Assembly (NCBI GenBank): GCA_023388675.1
Contig: JAEWFU010000130.1
Span: forward strand, 1-6,690
Direction of reading: 5' to 3'
Source: Pseudomonadota bacterium
Lineage (GTDB): Bacteria > Pseudomonadota > Alphaproteobacteria > Rhizobiales > Rhizobiaceae
DNA: 6,690 bases
Every line of letters begins with the position of its first letter. The first letter of the stretch is position 1. A model generated the notes under the pieces. That model worked only from the letters and a program-made list of their open reading frames with translations, searched no databases and was not told the origin of the DNA. The translations under genes were made by a program, and so were the position numbers. Positions 4,758-6,690 of the stretch are shown here, piece by piece.

Positions 4758-6690
4758 ATGAAGGGCAGCTTCAGCGCTGCATCCGCCAGCCTCCTGATCT
4801 TGCTGTCGAGCAGCTCTGCTTTTGCCGAGAGCGCGCTGCCCGAAATGGCGCCGCTTCCGTTCAGCCGACCGCAGGCGAGCCCGGGGCTTTCGGCCATTGA
4901 CGGTGCGATGGCCACCGGCTCGGTCGCGGCTTTCTCGGCGGCCGGCATGGCAGCCGACCTGCTTGCCGGAGATCCTTCGACGCTGCTGCGGAGCGGGCTC
5001 GATGCCGTCGCTTCCGGAGAGATCGGAACGGCACGCGGCATCCGCGATGCGATCAAAGAAGATGCCATAGAGCACCGGCTGCTGACATGGGCAATCGCCT
5101 CATCCGGCGGAGCCGATCTGTCGAGTGCCGAGATCGAAGCCGCCATCCAGGAGCTGGCCACCTGGCCGGGACTCGACGCGCTGCGCGCCAACATGGAACG
5201 CGCCCTCAATCGGGAAGACGCCGGACCGCGTGCGGTTCTGGCCGCAATGGGCGACCGGGCGCCGCAAACGGCCGAGGGCGTGATGATCCTTGCCCGGGCC
5301 CGGCTCGCGATGGGCCAGGTCGATGCGGCACGCATGGTTCTGTCGCCCTTCTGGCGCACGCAAAAGCTGAATGCCCGGGACGAGCAGGCAATCCTTCGCG
5401 AATTCGGCGGGCTGATTCCCGTCTTCGACCATCGCTTCCGCATGGAGCGCATGCTCTATGACGACCGGATCGCCTCGGCAGAGCGCGTTGCAACTCTTGC
5501 CGACGGTCGGGAGCTGGCACGCGCCTTCACCGCAGTGGCGCGAAACGAGCGCAATGCCGGAGAACTGCTCGATCTGGTGCCGGAAGCGCAGCGATCCGCA
5601 GCATATATCTTCGCCCGTGCGCGGCATCTGAGACGGACCGGAAAATACGAGGAAGCCGCAACGGCCATGCTTTCGGCGCCGACCGACGCATCGTTGCTGG
5701 TGGACCCGGATGCCTGGTGGATCGAAAGACGCGTTCTTTCGCGCGAGATGCTCGATCTCGGAGATCCCGAAACGGCCTACAAGCTTGCCGCAGCCCACGC
5801 TGCCGAAAGCCCGGCACAGGCGGCGGACGCCGAATTTCATGCAGGCTGGTATGCCCTTCGAGGCATGAACGACGCCGAGGCCGGCGCCCGGCATTTCACC
5901 CGCATCGCCGAGATCGCGGAAGGCCCGATCTCGCTGTCGCGCGCATATTATTGGCTTGGCCGGGCTGCCGAGGCGGGCGGGCCCGGCGATGCGGGCGCGC
6001 AATACGAACGTGCGGCAGCCTATGGCACGGCATTCTACGGCCAGCTTGCCGCCGCCAAACTTGGCCGCGAAACGGTGCTGGCCGAGCCACCCTCCCCGAC
6101 CGAGGCCGACCGCCGCACCTTCGAGGCACGCGACGCGGTGAAAGCCATCCGCCGACTCGACGTTGCCGGCCATGGCTATCGCAGCACCGACCTTTATCGG
6201 GCGCTGGCGCAGGAATTGACGAGCGTCGGCGAGCTCGCCCTTCTTGCCGACATGGCCGAGAGTCGGGGCAACTATTTTCTCGCCTTGCGGATAGGGAAAT
6301 GGGCGGCGGCGCGCGGGCTCGATGTCGGCGGGCTCACCCATCCGGTAGGCGCCATCCCCGCCAGCGCCGATATCGCCAGCCCGGGCAAGGCGCTGGCTTA
6401 TGCCATCGCGCGACAGGAAAGCGAATTCAACGCCGGCGCCCGTTCCGGGGCCGGCGCGCTCGGCCTGCTTCAGCTACTACCCGGAACGGCACGGGATATG
6501 GCCCGCAAGGCCGGGCTCAGCTACGCACAGGCGCGGCTGACGAGCGACCCCGGCTACAATGCAACGCTGGGCGCACGCTACCTGGACGAGCAACTCGGCC
6601 GCTTTGCGGGCTCCTATGTGCTGACCTTTGCCGGGTACAATGCTGGCCCGCGCCGGGCGCAGGAATGGGTCGAACGCTATGGCGACCCGC
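4758..6690 (+). CDS. Soluble lytic murein transglycosylase (Slt70-like, SLT domain), 3' end outside the window
   Basis: This periplasmic enzyme cleaves the MurNAc-GlcNAc bond of peptidoglycan to leave 1,6-anhydroMurNAc ends. The reading frame stays open for 644 codons to the right edge, so the C-terminus is missing. A signal peptide is clear: MKGSFSAASASLLILLSSSSAFA, cleaved before E24. Residues 24 to about 530 are Ala-rich helical repeats like the superhelical arch of Slt70, including AYYWLGRAAE. The SLT domain begins near residue 540, with IARQESEFN carrying the catalytic glutamate E554, then GALGLLQLLPGTA (Leu in the usual GLMQ position) and GYNAGPRRAQEW (Y627, N628). The start at 4758 has AGAGGT 9 bases upstream, and an in-frame stop at 4737-4739 excludes any earlier start. 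It is transcribed away from dapA, which supplies the diaminopimelate branch of wall synthesis. Possible control sites are the CtrA-like box and the inverted repeat upstream. Confidence 0.94.
   Translation, partial: MKGSFSAASASLLILLSSSSAFAESALPEMAPLPFSRPQASPGLSAIDGAMATGSVAAFSAAGMAADLLAGDPSTLLRSGLDAVASGEIGTARGIRDAIKEDAIEHRLLTWAIASSGGADLSSAEIEAAIQELATWPGLDALRANMERALNREDAGPRAVLAAMGDRAPQTAEGVMILARARLAMGQVDAARMVLSPFWRTQKLNARDEQAILREFGGLIPVFDHRFRMERMLYDDRIASAERVATLADGRELARAFTAVARNERNAGELLDLVPEAQRSAAYIFARARHLRRTGKYEEAATAMLSAPTDASLLVDPDAWWIERRVLSREMLDLGDPETAYKLAAAHAAESPAQAADAEFHAGWYALRGMNDAEAGARHFTRIAEIAEGPISLSRAYYWLGRAAEAGGPGDAGAQYERAAAYGTAFYGQLAAAKLGRETVLAEPPSPTEADRRTFEARDAVKAIRRLDVAGHGYRSTDLYRALAQELTSVGELALLADMAESRGNYFLALRIGKWAAARGLDVGGLTHPVGAIPASADIASPGKALAYAIARQESEFNAGARSGAGALGLLQLLPGTARDMARKAGLSYAQARLTSDPGYNATLGARYLDEQLGRFAGSYVLTFAGYNAGPRRAQEWVERYGDP

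Noticed and set aside
5100..6341. Long open frame of 413 codons on the minus strand
   Set aside because: It lies wholly inside the lytic transglycosylase gene on the other strand, whose frame has a signal peptide and SLT motifs. The minus frame is an antisense artefact of GC-rich codon use with no recognisable domain.
1..6690. CRISPR array, transposon, prophage, toxin-antitoxin or defence system
   Set aside because: No direct-repeat/spacer array, transposase, integrase or toxin-antitoxin gene pair was seen. The NYN-UDG pair is the only candidate and looks like ordinary conserved chromosome.

Overview
The window looks like chromosomal housekeeping DNA from an alphaproteobacterium of the Rhizobiales, most likely Rhizobiaceae. 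It is GC-rich and densely packed. The proteins have a rhizobial character: an omega subunit with a long acidic tail, a bifunctional Rsh starting MMRQYELVERVQRY, and a soluble lytic transglycosylase. The gene order dapA-smpB / UDG-NYN / rpoZ-rsh is the order I recall for Rhizobiaceae. That recollection was not checked against a database.

Layout: positions 1-1533 are read leftward. They hold the 5' part of rsh (cut by the window edge), then rpoZ, then a small exported Met/His-rich DUF305 protein. The 262 bases at 1534-1795 separate this block from a rightward pair. The pair is an NYN-domain (PIN-like) putative nuclease whose stop overlaps the start of a family 5-like uracil-DNA glycosylase (TGATG). 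From 3038 to about 3130 lies an inverted pair of 8-nt repeat arrays, which also encodes the last residues of the glycosylase. Leftward dapA and smpB follow (dapA upstream, smpB downstream). A 240-base divergent promoter region leads to a rightward lytic transglycosylase that runs off the right edge with no stop codon.

How the genes work together: rpoZ and rsh form a stringent-response pair, in which Rsh makes and degrades (p)ppGpp and omega can form part of a (p)ppGpp site on RNA polymerase. NYN and UDG form a translationally coupled nucleic-acid processing or repair pair. dapA (lysine and diaminopimelate synthesis) and the lytic transglycosylase (peptidoglycan turnover) share a divergent promoter region and both concern the cell wall. 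smpB serves trans-translation. The DUF305 gene stands apart: a good 7-7-7 CueR/HmrR-type operator points at it, so it is probably a copper-responsive periplasmic protein placed beside rpoZ.

I see no CRISPR array, transposase, phage gene, complete tRNA or rRNA, and no convincing undescribed multi-gene system. The interesting material is in the intergenic DNA: the CueR-like operator, several strong inverted repeats, a CtrA-like box and the octamer repeat element.
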